Assembly: GCA_036172665.1 (NCBI GenBank)
Contig: CM069873.1
Span: forward strand, 33,656,001-33,720,000
Length of the DNA: 64,000 nucleotides
Direction of reading: 5' to 3'
From: Prosopocoilus inquinatus
Taxonomy: Eukaryota; Arthropoda; Insecta; Coleoptera; Lucanidae
The notes beneath the pieces are model-generated. The model searched no databases. It was not told where the DNA came from and worked only from the letters and a program-made list of their open reading frames with translations. Position numbers and translations under genes: made by a program. The first letter of the stretch is position 1. Every line of letters begins with the position of its first letter. Below are positions 38,201 to 51,694 of this stretch, one piece after another.

Positions 38201-41200
38201 CTATCATGTTATTTGACGTTTGGATGCACTCCGGTAACTTTGATTTGAGATACGAAGTTCTCGGGCGCAGCTGAAGCTAGAAATAGTTTTAAACGAAACA
38301 ACACGCATTAGCGTTGTTCCTGTGACGTATCTAATCGATCCTTACTCATCTATCATGTTATTTGACGTTTGGATGGACTCCAGTAACTCTGATGTGAGAT
38401 ACAAAGTTCTAGGACGCAGCAGAAGCTGGAAATAGTTTTAAACGAAACAACACGTATTAGCGTTGTTCCTGTGATGTATCTAATCGATCCTTACTCATCT
38501 ATCATGTTATTTGACGTTTGGATGGACTCCAGTAACTCTGATGTGAGATACGAAATTTTCGGACGCAGCAGAAGCTGGAAATAGTTTTAAATGAAACAAC
38601 ACGCATTAGCGTTGTTCCTGTGCTGTATCTAATCGATCCTTACTCATCTATCATGTTATTTGACGTTTGGATGGACTCCAGTAACTCTGATGTGAGATAC
38701 AAAGTTCTCGGACGCAGCAGAAGCTGGAAATAGTTTTGAACGAAACAACACGTATTAGCGTTGTTCCTGTGATGTATCTAATCGATCCATACTCATCTAT
38801 CATGTTATTTGACGTTTGGATGGACTCCAGTAACTCTGATGTGAGATACAAAGTTCTCGGACGCAGCAGAAGCTGGAAATAGTTTTGAACGAAACAACAC
38901 GTATTAGCGTTGTTCCTGTGATGTATCTAATCGATCCTTACTCATGTATCATGTTATTTGACGTTTGGATGGACTCCAGTAACTCTGATGTGAGATACAA
39001 AGTTTTCGGACGCAGCAGTAGCTGGAAATAGTTTTAAACGAAACAACACGCATTAGCGTTGTTCCTGTGATGTATCTAATCGATCCTTACTCATCTATCA
39101 TGTTATTTGACGTTTGGATGGACTCCAGTATCTCTGATGTGAGATACAAAGTTCTCGGACGCAGCAGAAGCTGGAAATAGTTTTGAACGAAACAACACGT
39201 TTTAGCGTTGTTCCTGTGATGTATCTAATCGATCCTTACTCATCTATCATGTTATTTGACGTTTGGATGGACTCCAGTAACTCTGATGTGAGATACAATG
39301 TTTTCGGACGCAGCAGAAGCTGGAAATAGTTTTGAACGAAACAACACGCATTAGCGTTGTTCCTGTGATGTATCTAATCGATCCTTACTCATCTATCATG
39401 TTATTTGACGTTTGGATGGACTCCAGTAACTCTGATGTGAGATACAAAGTTCTCGGACGCAGCAGAAGCTGGAAATAGTTTTGAACGAAACAACACGTAT
39501 TAGCGTTGTTCCTGTGCTGTATCTAATCGATCCTTACTCATCTATCATGTTATTTGACGTTTGGATGGACTCTAGTAACTCTGATGTGAGATACAAAGTT
39601 TTCGGACGCAGCAGAAGCTGGAAATAGTTTTGAACGAAACAACACGTATTAGCGTTGTTCCTGTGATGTATCTAATCGATCCTTACTCATCTATCATGTT
39701 ATTTGACGTTTGGATGGACTCCAGTAACTCTGATGTGAGATACAAAGTTCTCGGACGCAGCAGAAGCTGGAAATAGTTTTGAACGAAACAACACGTATTA
39801 GCGTTGTTCCTGTGATGTATCTAATCGATCCTTACTCATCTATCATGTTATTTGACGTTTGGATGGACTCCAGTAACTCTGATGTGAGATACGAAATTTT
39901 CGGACGCAGCAGAAGCTGGAAATAGTTTTAAATGAAACAACAAGCATTAGCGTTGTTCCTGTGCTGTATCTAATCGATCCTTACTCATCTATCATGTTAT
40001 TTGACGTTTGGATGGACTCCAGTAACTCTGATGTGAGATACAAAGTTCTCGGACGCAGCAGAAGCTGGAAATAGTTTTGAACGAAACAACACGTATTAGC
40101 GTTGTTCCTGTGATGTATCTAATCGATCCTTACTCATCTATCATGTTATTTGACGTTTGGATGGACTCCAGTAACTCTGATGTGAGATACAAAGTTCTCG
40201 GACGCAGCAGAAGCTGGAAATAGTTTTAAACGAAACAACACGTATTAGCGTTGTTCCTGTGATGTATCTAATCGATCCTTACTTATCTATCATGTTATTT
40301 GACGTTTGGATGGACTCCAGTAACTCTGATGTGAGATACAAAGTTTTCGGACGCAGCAGAAGCTGGAAATAGTTTTAAACGAAACAACACGCATTAGCGT
40401 TGTTCCTGTGATGTATCTAATCGATCCTTACTCATCTATCATGTTATTTGACGTTTGGATGGACTCCAGTATCTCTGATGTGAGATACAAAGTTCTCGGA
40501 CGCAGCAGAAGCTGGAAATAGTTTTGAACGAAACAACACGTATTAGCGTTGTTCCTGTGATGTATCTAATCGATCCTTACTCATCTATCATGTTATTTGA
40601 CGTTTGGATGGACTCCAGTAACTCTGATGTGAGATACAAAGTTCTCGGACGCAGCAGAAGCTGGAAATAATTTTGAACGAAACAACACGTATTAGCGTTG
40701 TTCCTGTGATGTATCTAATCGATCCTTACTCATCTATCATGTTATTTGACGTTTGGATGGACTCCAGTAACTCTGATGTGAGATACAAAGTTCTCGGACG
40801 CAGCAGAAGCTGGAAATAGTTTTAAATGAAACAACACGCATTAGCGTTGTTCCTGTGCTGTATCTAATCGATCCTTACTCATCTATCATGTTATTTGACG
40901 TTTGGATGGACTCCAGTAACTCTGATGTGAGATACAAAGTTCTCGGACGCAGCAGAAGCTGGAAATAGTTTTGAACGAAACAACACGTATTAGCGTTGTT
41001 CCTGTGATGTATCTAATCGATCCTTACTCATCTATCATGTTATTTGACGTTTGGATGGACTCCAGTAACTCTGATGTGAGATACGAAATTTTCGGACGCA
41101 GCAGAAGCTGGAAATAGTTTTAAATGAAACAACAAGCATTAGCGTTGTTCCTGTGCTGTATCTAATCGATCCTTACTCATCTATCATGTTATTTGACGTT

Positions 41201-43020
41201 TGGATGGACTCCAGTAACTCTGATGTGAGATACAAAGTTCTCGGACGCAGCAGAAGCTGGAAATAGTTTTGAACGAAACAACACGTATTAGCGTTGTTCC
41301 TGTGATGTATCTAATCGATCCTTACTCATCTATCATGTTATTTGACGTTTGGATGGACTCCAGTAACTCTGATGTGAGATACAAAGATTTCGGACGCAGC
41401 AGAAGCTGGAAATAGTTTTGAACGAAACAACACGTATTAGCGTTGTTCCTGTGATGTATCTAATCGATCCTTACTTAGCTACTATGTTATTTGACGCGTC
41501 GATGGACTCCAATAACTCTGATGTGAGATACAAAGTTTTCGGACGCAGCAGAAGCTGGAAATAGTTTTAAACGAAACAACACGCATTAGCGTTGTTCCTG
41601 TGATGTATCTAATCGATCCTTACTCATCTATCATGTTATTTGACGTTTGGATGGACTCCAGTATCTCTGATGTGAGATACAAAGCTCTCGGACGCAGCAG
41701 AAGCTGGAAATAGTTTTGAACGAAACAACACGTTTTAGCGTTGTTCCTGTGATGTATCTAATCGATCCTTACTCATCTATCATGTTATTTGACGTTTGGA
41801 TGGACTCCAGTAACTCTGATGTGAGATACAATGTTTTCGGACGCAGCAGAAGCTGGAAATAGTTTTGAACGAAACAACACGTATTAGCGTTGTTCCTGTG
41901 ATGTATCTAATCGATCCTTACTCATCTATCATGTTATTTGACGTTTGGATGGACTCCAGTTACTCTGATGTGAGATACAAAGTTCTCGGACGCAGCAGAA
42001 GCTGGAAATAGTTTTGAACGAAACAACACGTATTAGCGTTGTTCCTGTGATGTATCTAATCGATCCTTACTTATCTATCATGTTATTTGACGTTTGGATG
42101 GACTCCAGTAACTCTGATGTGAGATACAAAGTTCTCGGACGCAGCAGAAGCTGGAAATAGTTTTGAACGAAACAACACGTATTAGCGTTGTTCCTGTGAT
42201 GTATCTAATCGATCCTTACTCATCTATCATGTTATTTGGCGTTTCGATGGACTCCAGTAACTTTGATGTGAGATACGAAGTTCTCGGACGCAGCTGAAGC
42301 TAGAAATAGTTTTAAACGAAACAACACGCATTAGCGTTGTTACTGTGATGTATCTAATCGATCCTTACTTATCTATCATGTTATTTGACGTTTGGATGGA
42401 CTCCAGTAACTCTGATGTGAGATACAAAGTTTTCGGACGCAGCAGAAGCTGGAAATAGTTTTAAACGAAACAACACGCATTAGCGTTGTTCCTGTGATGT
42501 ATCTAATCGATCCTTACTCATCTATCATGTTATTTGACGTTTGGATGGACTCCAGTATCTCTGATGTGAGATACAAAGTTCTCGGACGCAGCAGAAGCTA
42601 GAAATAGTTTTGAACGAAATAACACGTATTAGCGTTGTTCCTGTGATGTATCTAAACGACCCTTACTCATCTATCATGTTATTTGACGTTTGGATGGACT
42701 CCAGTAACCCTGACGTGAGATACGAAGTTCTCGGACGCAGCAGAAGCTGGAAATAGTTTTGAACGAAACAACACGTATTAGCGTTGTTCCTGTACTGTAT
42801 CTAATCGATCCTTACTCATCTATCATGTTATTTGACGTTTGGATGGACTCCAGTAACTCTGATGTGAGATACAAAGTTCTCGGACGCAGCAGAAGCTGGA
42901 AATAGTTTTGAACGAAACAACACGTATTAGCGTTGTTCCTGTGATGTATCTAATCGATCCTTACTCATCTATCATGTTATTTGACGTTTGGATGGACTCC
43001 AGTAACTCTGATGTGAGATA

Positions 43021-43914
43021 CGACGTATTCGGACGCAGCAGAAGCTGGAAATAGTTTTAAACGAAACAACACGTATTAGCGTTGTTCCTGTGATGAATGT
43101 AATCGATATTTACTCATCTATCATGTTATTTGACGTTTGGATGGGCTCCAGTAACTCTGAAGTGAGATACGAAGTTCTCGGACGCAGCTGAAGCTGGAAA
43201 TAGTTTTAAATGAAACAACACGCATTATCGTTGTTCCTGTGATGTATCTAATCGATCCTTACTCATCTATCATGTTATTTGACGTTTCGATGGACTCCAG
43301 TAACTCTGATGTGAGATACGAAATTTTCGGACGCAGCAGAAGCTGGAAATAGTTTTAAATGAAACAACACGCATTACCGTTGTTCCTGTGCTGTATCTAA
43401 TCGATCTTTACTTATCTATCATGTTATTTGACGTTTCGATGGACTCCAGTAACTCTGATGTGAGATACGACGTATTCGGACGCAGCAGAAGCTGGAAATA
43501 GTTTTAAACGAAACAACACGTATTAGCGTTGTTCCTGTGATGAATGTAATCGATATTTACTCATCTATCATGTTATTTGACGTTTGGATGGGCTCCAGTA
43601 ACTCTGAAGTGAGATACGAAGTTCTCGGACGCAGCTGAAGCTGGAAATAGTTTTAAATGAAACAACACGCATTATCGTTGTTCCTGTGATGTATCTAATC
43701 GATCCTTACTCATCTATCATGTTATTTGACGTTTCGATGGACTCCAGTAACTCTAATGTAAGATACGAAATTTTCGGACGCAGCAGAAGCTGGAAATAGT
43801 TTTAAACGAAACAACACGCATTAGCGTTGTTCCTGTGATGTATCTAATCGATCCTTACTCATCTATCATGTTATTTGGCGTTTCGATGGACTCCAGTAAC
43901 TTTGATGTGAGATA
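43021..43914. repeat. Local trimer duplication, 447 bp
   Basis: The marker cgacgtattc is at 43021 and 43468, exactly three monomers apart. It is followed both times by the gatgaatgtaatcgatattt and gggctccagtaactctgaag subtypes. Unit A has this trimer once (32536). The extra copy explains the first offset step and sits at the A/B junction, so it may have arisen in the same event as the large duplication. Confidence 0.85.
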
Positions 43915-44284
43915 CAAAGTTCTCGGACGCAGCAGAAGCTGGAAATAGTTTTGAACGAAACAACACGTATTAGCGTTGTTCCTGTGATGTATCTAATCGA
44001 TCCTTACTCATCTATCATGTTATTTGACGTTTGGATGGACTCCAGTAACTCTGATGTGAGATACAAAGTTTTCGGACGCAGCAGAAGCTGGAAATTTTTC
44101 GGACGCAGCAGAAGCTGGAAATAGTTTTGAACGAAACAACACGTATTAGCGTTGTTCCTGTGATGTATCTAATCGATCCTTACTTAGCTACTATGTTATT
44201 TGACGTTTCGATGGACTCCAATATCTCTGATATGAGATACAAAGTTTTCGGACGCAGCAGAAGCTGGAAATAGTTTTAAACGAA

Positions 44285-44880
44285 ACAACACGCATTCGCG
44301 TTGTTCCTGCGATGTATCTAATCGATCCTTACTCATCTATCATTTTATTTGACGTTTGGATGGACTACAGTAACTCTGATGTGAGATACAAAGTTTACGG
44401 ACGCAGCAGAAGCTGGAAATAGTTTTAAACGAAACAACACGCATTACCGTTGTTCCTGTGATGTATCTAATCGATCCTTACTCATCTATCATGTTATTTG
44501 GCGTTTCGATGGACTCCAGTAACTCTGATGTGAGATACAAAGTTCTCGGACGCAGCAGAAGCTGGAAATAGTTTTAAACGAAACAACACGCATTCGCGTT
44601 GTTCCTGCGATGTATCTAATCGATCCTTACTCATCTATCATTTTATTTGACGTTTGGATGGACTACAGTAACTCTGATGTGAGATACAAAGTTTACGGAC
44701 GCAGCAGAAGCTGGAAATAGTTTTAAACGAAACAACACGCATTACCGTTGTTCCTGTGATGTATCTAATCGATCCTTACTCATCTATCATGTTATTTGGC
44801 GTTTCGATGGACTCCAGTAACTCTGATGTGAGATACAAAGTTCTCGGACGCAGCAGAAGCTGGAAATACTTTTAAACGAA
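44285..44880. repeat. Local dimer duplication, 298 bp
   Basis: The rare variant cattcgcgttgttcctgcg occurs twice, with cctgcg at 44306 and 44604, two monomers apart. Each is followed by the cattttattt and gtttacgg variants. Unit A has this dimer once, at 33.37 kb, followed by one different monomer (cagctgaagctag then gtatttaatc) that unit B lacks. The net gain is therefore one monomer, 149 bp. Confidence 0.85.
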
Positions 44881-44986
44881 ACAACACGCATTAGCGTTGT
44901 TCTTGTGATGTATCTAATCGATCCTTACTCATCTATCATGTTATTTGACGTTTCGATGGACTCCAGTAACTCTATTGTGAGATACT

Positions 44987-45982
44987 AACCGCAGTCAAGT
45001 TATTTCTTTAACGTCGGAACATGATGGTCTAATAAAGACTCATCAGTCCTCAAATGTACCCATTCACCGAGGTGTTCCACAGGGATCCATTCTAGGCCCA
45101 ACATTGTTTTTGACTTATGTCAATGATTTACCAGTATCAGTAACTTCAGGTCATATCTCTCAATATGCGGACGATACAAATGTAATAATTGCTGACAGAT
45201 CAGTCGCTGAAATTTCTAATACCAGTACTGAAGTTGTATATAACATGAATAAATGGTGTGCGGACAATAATCTTCTACTGAATCTGAAAAAAACGAATTT
45301 GGTAATATTCAAAAATCATATACCTGACTACAGCATTTTAGTTAAACATGACAGCAAATCTTTGCCACTTACAAATAATGTTGAATTTTTGGGTCTTCAG
45401 GTTGACTCCAGGCTCGATTGGGACCTACATTGTTGTAAATTGAGCAAGAAATTGTGTTCTGCTTTTTTTGCTATAAATAATCTCAGATTTAATGTGGGAA
45501 CAATTTCACTAAAAACTTTTTACTTTGCCTATGTCGAGTCGAGGCTACGGTATGGCTTAATGTTCTGGGGCTCATGCAGTCACTTCACGAATTTATTTGT
45601 GCTGCAAAAAAGAATTGTTAGAGTTATGTGTGGAGCTCCGATGAATACTCCATGCAGACCATTATTTAAACAATTAGGGATATTACCATTAGCTAGCTTA
45701 TATATTTTAGAATTAGCTGTTTTCGTAAAACAGCATGCGCATCTGTATACTCGGAATTCTGATATGTATATGAGTATGAGCACTAGACACTGCAATGATA
45801 TCTGCATCCCCAGTCACAAATCAACACTATATCAACGTGGTGCTCATTACAGAGCCATAAAAGTATTCAATGCACTACCTAGCGATATTAAAAATGTTAG
45901 TTTAAAGCAATTCAAAACTTTAACTAAAACTTATTTGCTTTCTAAAAACTTTTACCACATAAATGAATTCATTACTACGTAA
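44987..45982 (+). pseudogene. Reverse transcriptase, C-terminal fragment (LINE ORF2), copy B
   Basis: There are 331 sense codons and a TAA stop, with no genuine start codon. The same motifs appear in the same order as in copy A: GVPQGS, YADDTN, LNLKKT, FLGLQVD, LRYG and LQKR. A duplicated tgt adds one cysteine (Cys-Cys in place of Cys) in the region after LDWDLH, beyond the catalytic palm. A second change replaces Asn with Ser in CIPNHKS. Neither introduces a stop, and the YADD catalytic box is intact. The fragment still lacks the endonuclease and the N-terminal RT region, so it is a non-autonomous remnant. Confidence 0.92.
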
Positions 45983-46317
45983 CCTCAACCGTAACCTTTG
46001 CTTCGGCGACTAACTCCACTAACTTCTGCAAACCCATAATGTTCATTTTTGTATTTGCTACATACGTACCTTCTTTACCTCTGTTTTTAAATATATATTT
46101 TTTTTTTGTTGTTTCATGTTTATCTGCAAATATATGTTTTGTTTCATGTTTATCTGCAGTCGCATTGACGTCACGTTTTCTCTCAATTTCTATTTTACCG
46201 ACAATGTAATGCTTGTTACGTAATTTTATTTGTATTTTTCAGATTTACATATATTTGTTATATTTATATTGATACTATCTTTGTATTTGACAATGTCCAT
46301 ATCTGTTGATAAGCGAC
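45983..46317 (+). other. LINE copy B 3' untranslated region
   Basis: Matches the copy A region by eye, including the ten-T run and the 18-bp direct repeat, here at 46111-46128 and 46141-46158. No gene is present. Confidence 0.8.
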
Positions 46318-46319
46318 AA

Positions 46320-46354
<35 letters not shown>

Positions 46355-46356
46355 AT
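46318..46356 (+). repeat. (AAAT)n tail of LINE copy B
   Basis: A 39-bp tetranucleotide tail, equal in length to that of copy A, merging into atacgaaattttcgg of the interrupted monomer. Confidence 0.9.
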
Positions 46357-49310
46357 ACGAAATTTTCGGACTCAGCAGAAGCTGGAAATAGTTTTAAACG
46401 AAGCAACACGTATTAGCGTTGTTCCTGTGATGTATCTAATCGATCCTTACTTATCTATCATGTTATTTGACGTTTGGATGGTCTCCAGTAACTCTGATGT
46501 GAGATACAAAGTTCTCGGACGCAGCTGAAGCTAGAAATAGTTTTAAACGAAACAACACGCATTAGCGTTGTTCCTGTGATGTATTTAATCGATCCTTACT
46601 CATCTATCATGTTATTTGATGTTTCGATGGACTCCAGTAACTCTATTGTGAGATACGAAATTTTCGGACGCAGCAGAAGCTGGAAATAGTTTTAAACGAA
46701 ACAACACGCATTAGCATTGTTCCTGTGATGTATCTAATCGATCCTTACTCATCTATAATGTTATTTGGCGTTTCGATGGACTCCAGTAACTTTGATGGGA
46801 GATACGAAGTTCTCGGACGCAGCTGAAGCTGGAAATAGTTTTAAATGAAACAACACGTATTAGCGTTGTTCCTGTGATGTATCTAATCGATTCTTACTCA
46901 TCTATCATGTTATTTGACGTTTGGATGGACTCCAGTAACTCTGATGTGAGATACAAAGTATTCGGACGCAGCAGAAGCTCGAGATAGTTTTAAACGATAC
47001 AACACGCATTAGCGTTGTTCCTGTGATGTATCTAATCGATCCTTACTCATCTATCATGTTATTTGGCGTTTCGATGGACTCCAGTAACTCTGATGTGAGA
47101 TACAAAGTTTTCGGACGCAGCAGAAGCTGGAAATAGTTTTAAACGAAACAACACGCATTAGCGTTGTTCCTGTGATGTATCTAATCGATCCTTACTCATC
47201 TATCATGTTATTTGACGTTTCGATGGACTCTAGTAACTCTGATGTGAGATACGAAGTTTTTGGACGCAGCAGGAGCTGCAAATAGTTTTAAACGAAACAA
47301 CACGTATTAGCGTTGTTCCTGTGATGTATCTAATCGATACTTATTTATCTATCATGTTATTTGACGTTTCGATGGACTCTAGTAACTCTGATGTGACATA
47401 CGAAGTTTTTGGGCGCAGCAGGAGCTGGAAATAGTTTTAAAAGAAGCAACACGTATTAGCGTTGTTCCTGTGATGTATCGAATCGATCCTTACTTATCTA
47501 TCATGTTATTTGACGTTTGGATGGTCTCCAGTAACTCTGATGTGAGATACAAAGTTCTCGGACGCAGCTGAAGCTAGAAATAGTTTTAAACGAAACAACA
47601 CGCATTAGCGTTGTTCCTGTGATGTATTTAATCGATCCTTACTCATCTGTCATGTTATTTGACGTTTCGATGGACTCTAGTAACTCTGATGTGAGATACG
47701 AAGTTTTTGGACGCAGCAGGAGCTGGAAATAGTTTTAAACGAAACAACACGTACTAGCGTTGTTCCTGTAATGTATCAAACTGATCTTTACTATCTATCA
47801 AGTTATTCGACGTTTCGATGGACTCCAGTAACTCTGATGTGAGATACAAAGTTCTCGGACGCAGCAGAAGCTGGAAATAGTTTTAAATGAAACAACACGC
47901 ATTAGCGTTGTTCCTGTGATGTATCTAATCGATCCTTACTCATCTATCATGTTATTTGACGTTTGGATGCACTCCGGTAACTTTGATTTGAGATACGAAG
48001 TTCTCGGGCGCAGCTGAAGCTAGAAATAGTTTTAAACGAAACAACACGCATTAGCGTTGTTCCTGTGACGTATCTAATCGATCCTTACTCATCTATCATG
48101 TTATTTGACGTTTCAATGGACTCCAGTAACCCTGATGTGAGAAACGAAGTTCTCGGACGCAGTAGAAGCTGGAAATAGTTTTAAATGAAACAACACGCAT
48201 TAGCGTTGTTCCTGTTATGTATCTAATCGATCCTTATTTATCTATCATGTTATTTGACGTTTCGATGGACTCTAGTAACTCTGATGTGAGATACAAAGTT
48301 TTCGGACGCAGCAGAAGCTGGAAATAGTTTTAAATGAAACAACACGCATTAGCGTTGTTCCTGTGATGTATCTAATCGATCCTTACTCATCTATCACGTT
48401 ATTTGACGTTTAGATGGACTCCAGTAACTCTGATGTGAGATACAAAGTTTTCGGACGCAGCAGAAGCTGGAAATAGTTTTAAATGAAACAACACGCATTA
48501 GCGTTGTTCCTGTGATGTATCTAATCGATCCTTACTCATCTATCATGTTATTTGACGTTTGGATGCACTCCGGTAACTTTGATTTGAGATACGAAGTTCT
48601 CGGGCGCAGCTGAAGCTAGAAATAGTTTTAAACGAAACAACACGCATTAGCGTTGTTCCTGTGACGTATCTAATCGATCCTTACTCATCTATCATGTTAT
48701 TTGACGTTTGGATGGACTCCAGTAACTCTGATGTGAGATACGAAGTTTTTGGACGCAGCAGGAGCTGGAAATAGTTTTAAACGAAACAACACGTACTAGC
48801 GTTGTTCCTGTGATGTATCTAATCGATCCTTATTTATCTATCATGTTATTTGACGTTTCGATGGACTCTAGTAACTCTGATGTGAGATACAAAGTTTTCG
48901 GACGCAGCAGAAGCTGGAAATAGTTTTAAATGAAACAACACGCATTAGCGTTGTTCCTGTGATGTATCTAATCGATCCTTACTCACCTATCACGTTATTT
49001 GACGTTTAGATGGACTCCAGTAACTCTGATGTGAGATACAAAGTTTTCGGACGCAGCAGAAGCTGGAAATAGTTTTAAATGAAACAACACGCATTAGCGT
49101 TGTTCCTGTGATGTATCTAATCGATCCTTACTCATCTATCACGTTATTTGACATTTAGATGGACTCCAGTAACTCTGATGTGAGATACAAAGTTTTCAGA
49201 CGCAGCAGAAGCTGGAAATAGTTTTAAATGAAACAACACGCATTAGCGTTGTTCCTGTGATGTATCTAATCGATCCTTACTCATCTATCATGTTATTTGA
49301 CGTTTGGATG

Positions 49311-51694
49311 CACTCCGGTAACTTTGATTTGAGATACGAAGTTCTCGGGCGCAGCTGAAGCTAGAAATAGTTTTAAACGAAACAACACGCATTAGCGTTG
49401 TTCCTGTGACGTATCTAATCGATCCTTACTCATCTATCATGTTATTTGACGTTTGGATGGACTCCAGTAACTCTGATGTGAGATACAAAGTTCTAGGACG
49501 CAGCAGAAGCTGGAAATAGTTTTAAACGAAACAACACGTATTAGCGTTGTTCCTGTGATGTATCTAATCGATCCTTACTCATCTATCATGTTATTTGACG
49601 TTTGGATGGACTCCAGTAACTCTGATGTGAGATACGAAATTTTCGGACGCAGCAGAAGCTGGAAATAGTTTTAAATGAAACAACACGCATTAGCGTTGTT
49701 CCTGTGCTGTATCTAATCGATCCTTACTCATCTATCATGTTATTTGACGTTTGGATGGACTCCAGTAACTCTGATGTGAGATACAAAGTTCTCGGACGCA
49801 GCAGAAGCTGGAAATAGTTTTGAACGAAACAACACGTATTAGCGTTGTTCCTGTGATGTATCTAATCGATCCTTACTCATCTATCATGTTATTTGACGTT
49901 TGGATGGACTCCAGTAACTCTGATGTGAGATACAAAGTTCTCGGACGCAGCAGAAGCTGGAAATAGTTTTGAACGAAACAACACGTATTAGCGTTGTTCC
50001 TGTGATGTATCTAATCGTTCTTTACTCATCTATCATGTTATTTGACGTTTGGATGGACTCCAGTAACTCTGATGTGAGATACAAAGTTTTCGGACGCAGC
50101 AGTAGCTGGAAATAGTTTTAAACGAAACAACACGCATTAGCGTTGTTCCTGTGATGTATCTAATCGATCCTTACTCATCTATCATGTTATTTGACGTTTG
50201 GATGGACTCCAGTATCTCTGATGTGAGATACAAAGTTCTCGGACGCAGCAGAAGCTGGAAATAGTTTTGAACGAAACAACACGTTTTAGCGTTGTTCCTG
50301 TGATGTATCTAATCGATCCTTACTCATCTATCATGTTATTTGACGTTTGGATGGACTCCAGTAACTCTGATGTGAGATACAATGTTTTCGGACGCAGCAG
50401 AAGCTGGAAATAGTTTTGAACGAAACAACACGCATTAGCGTTGTTCCTGTGATGTATCTAATCGATCCTTACTCATCTATCATGTTATTTGACGTTTGGA
50501 TGCACTCCGGTAACTTTGATTTGAGATACGAAGTTCTCGGGCGCAGCTGAAGCTAGAAATAGTTTTAAACGAAACAACACGCATTAGCGTTGTTCCTGTG
50601 ACGTATCTAATCGATCCTTACTCATCTATCATGTTATTTGACGTTTGGATGGACTCCAGTAACTCTGATGTGAGATACAAAGTTCTAGGACGCAGCAGAA
50701 GCTGGAAATAGTTTTAAACGAAACAACACGTATTAGCGTTGTTCCTGTGATGTATCTAATCGATCCTTACTCATCTATCATGTTATTTGACGTTTGGATG
50801 GACTCCAGTAACTCTGATGTGAGATACGAAATTTTCGGACGCAGCAGAAGCTGGAAATAGTTTTAAATGAAACAACACGCATTAGCGTTGTTCCTGTGCT
50901 GTATCTAATCGATCCTTACTCATCTATCATGTTATTTGACGTTTGGATGGACTCCAGTAACTCTGATGTGAGATACAAAGTTCTCGGACGCAGCAGAAGC
51001 TGGAAATAGTTTTGAACGAAACAACACGTATTAGCGTTGTTCCTGTGATGTATCTAATCGATCCTTACTCATCTATCATGTTATTTGACGTTTGGATGGA
51101 CTCCAGTAACTCTGATGTGAGATACAAAGTTCTCGGACGCAGCAGAAGCTGGAAATAGTTTTGAACGAAACAACACGTATTAGCGTTGTTCCTGTGATGT
51201 ATCTAATCGTTCTTTACTCATCTATCATGTTATTTGACGTTTGGATGGACTCCAGTAACTCTGATGTGAGATACAAAGTTTTCGGACGCAGCAGTAGCTG
51301 GAAATAGTTTTAAACGAAACAACACGCATTAGCGTTGTTCCTGTGATGTATCTAATCGATCCTTACTCATCTATCATGTTATTTGACGTTTGGATGGACT
51401 CCAGTATCTCTGATGTGAGATACAAAGTTCTCGGACGCAGCAGAAGCTGGAAATAGTTTTGAACGAAACAACACGTTTTAGCGTTGTTCCTGTGATGTAT
51501 CTAATCGATCCTTACTCATCTATCATGTTATTTGACGTTTGGATGGACTCCAGTAACTCTGATGTGAGATACAATGTTTTCGGACGCAGCAGAAGCTGGA
51601 AATAGTTTTGAACGAAACAACACGCATTAGCGTTGTTCCTGTGATGTATCTAATCGATCCTTACTCATCTATCATGTTATTTGACGTTTGGATG
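49311..51694. repeat. Tandem 8-mer duplication, 1192-bp unit, first occurrence
   Basis: The subtype cactccggtaactttgattt lies at 49311 and 50503, 1192 bp or eight monomers apart. The subtypes between follow the same order in both copies: a ttctagg copy, a gaaattttcgg copy, a gcagcagtagctgg copy and a cgttttagcg copy. The corresponding stretch in unit A (about 38.2-39.4 kb) is single. Confidence 0.88.

Larger units (their letters stand above)
32536..43020. repeat. Large duplication unit A (about 10.5 kb) containing LINE copy A
   Basis: The unit runs from cgacgtattc at 32536 to just before its reappearance at 43021, a length of 10485 bp. Everything in it has a collinear counterpart further right. 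The second 27-bp duplication repeat at 33168 maps to 44100, the diverged monomer at 36681 to 47765, actctagta at 39567 to 51843, caagcattag at 39941 to 57729, gacgcgtc at 41493 to 59430, and gaaataacac at 42616 to 62341. Offsets grow stepwise only, so unit A looks like the compact version and unit B the expanded one. Confidence 0.85.
35271..44985. repeat. 149-bp satellite array, middle segment (about 65 monomers)
   Basis: The array resumes in register after LINE copy A with atacgaaattttcgg. An uninterrupted monomer with the same diagnostic ctattgtgagatacg variant lies at 35559 and resembles the empty target site. A highly diverged 148-bp monomer (cctgtaatgtatcaaactg, 36681) is a useful marker that recurs at 47765 and 52532. 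From about 39.4 kb rightward most monomers are close to consensus. Other markers are cgttttagcg at 39199 and gacgcgtc at 41493. No genes are visible. Confidence 0.97.
44986..46354 (+). mobile_element. 5'-truncated non-LTR retrotransposon (LINE-type), copy B
   Basis: Has the same truncation point, junction (gagatac then taaccgcag), tail length and right flank (atacgaaattttcgg) as copy A. This cannot be a second independent insertion; it was duplicated with the surrounding satellite. It is 1369 bp, 3 bp longer than copy A. By eye I found two differences: the in-frame 3-bp gain (tgttgtaaatt versus tgtaaatt) and one A-to-G change that turns Asn into Ser. The flanking satellite carries a few more differences, for example ggactcagc at 46368 and gatgtttcg at 46618. 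Confidence 0.95.

Noticed and set aside
38651..38851. A 66-codon minus-strand open frame
   Set aside because: Lies entirely within satellite monomers and depends on a single base variant (atccatact) that removes a stop.
45580..45807. A 75-codon minus-strand open frame inside LINE copy B
   Set aside because: The same antisense shadow as in copy A.
44986..46354. Second independent LINE insertion at a preferred satellite target
   Set aside because: Truncation point, tail length and both flanks are the same as copy A, and the surrounding satellite is collinear, so duplication is the simpler explanation.
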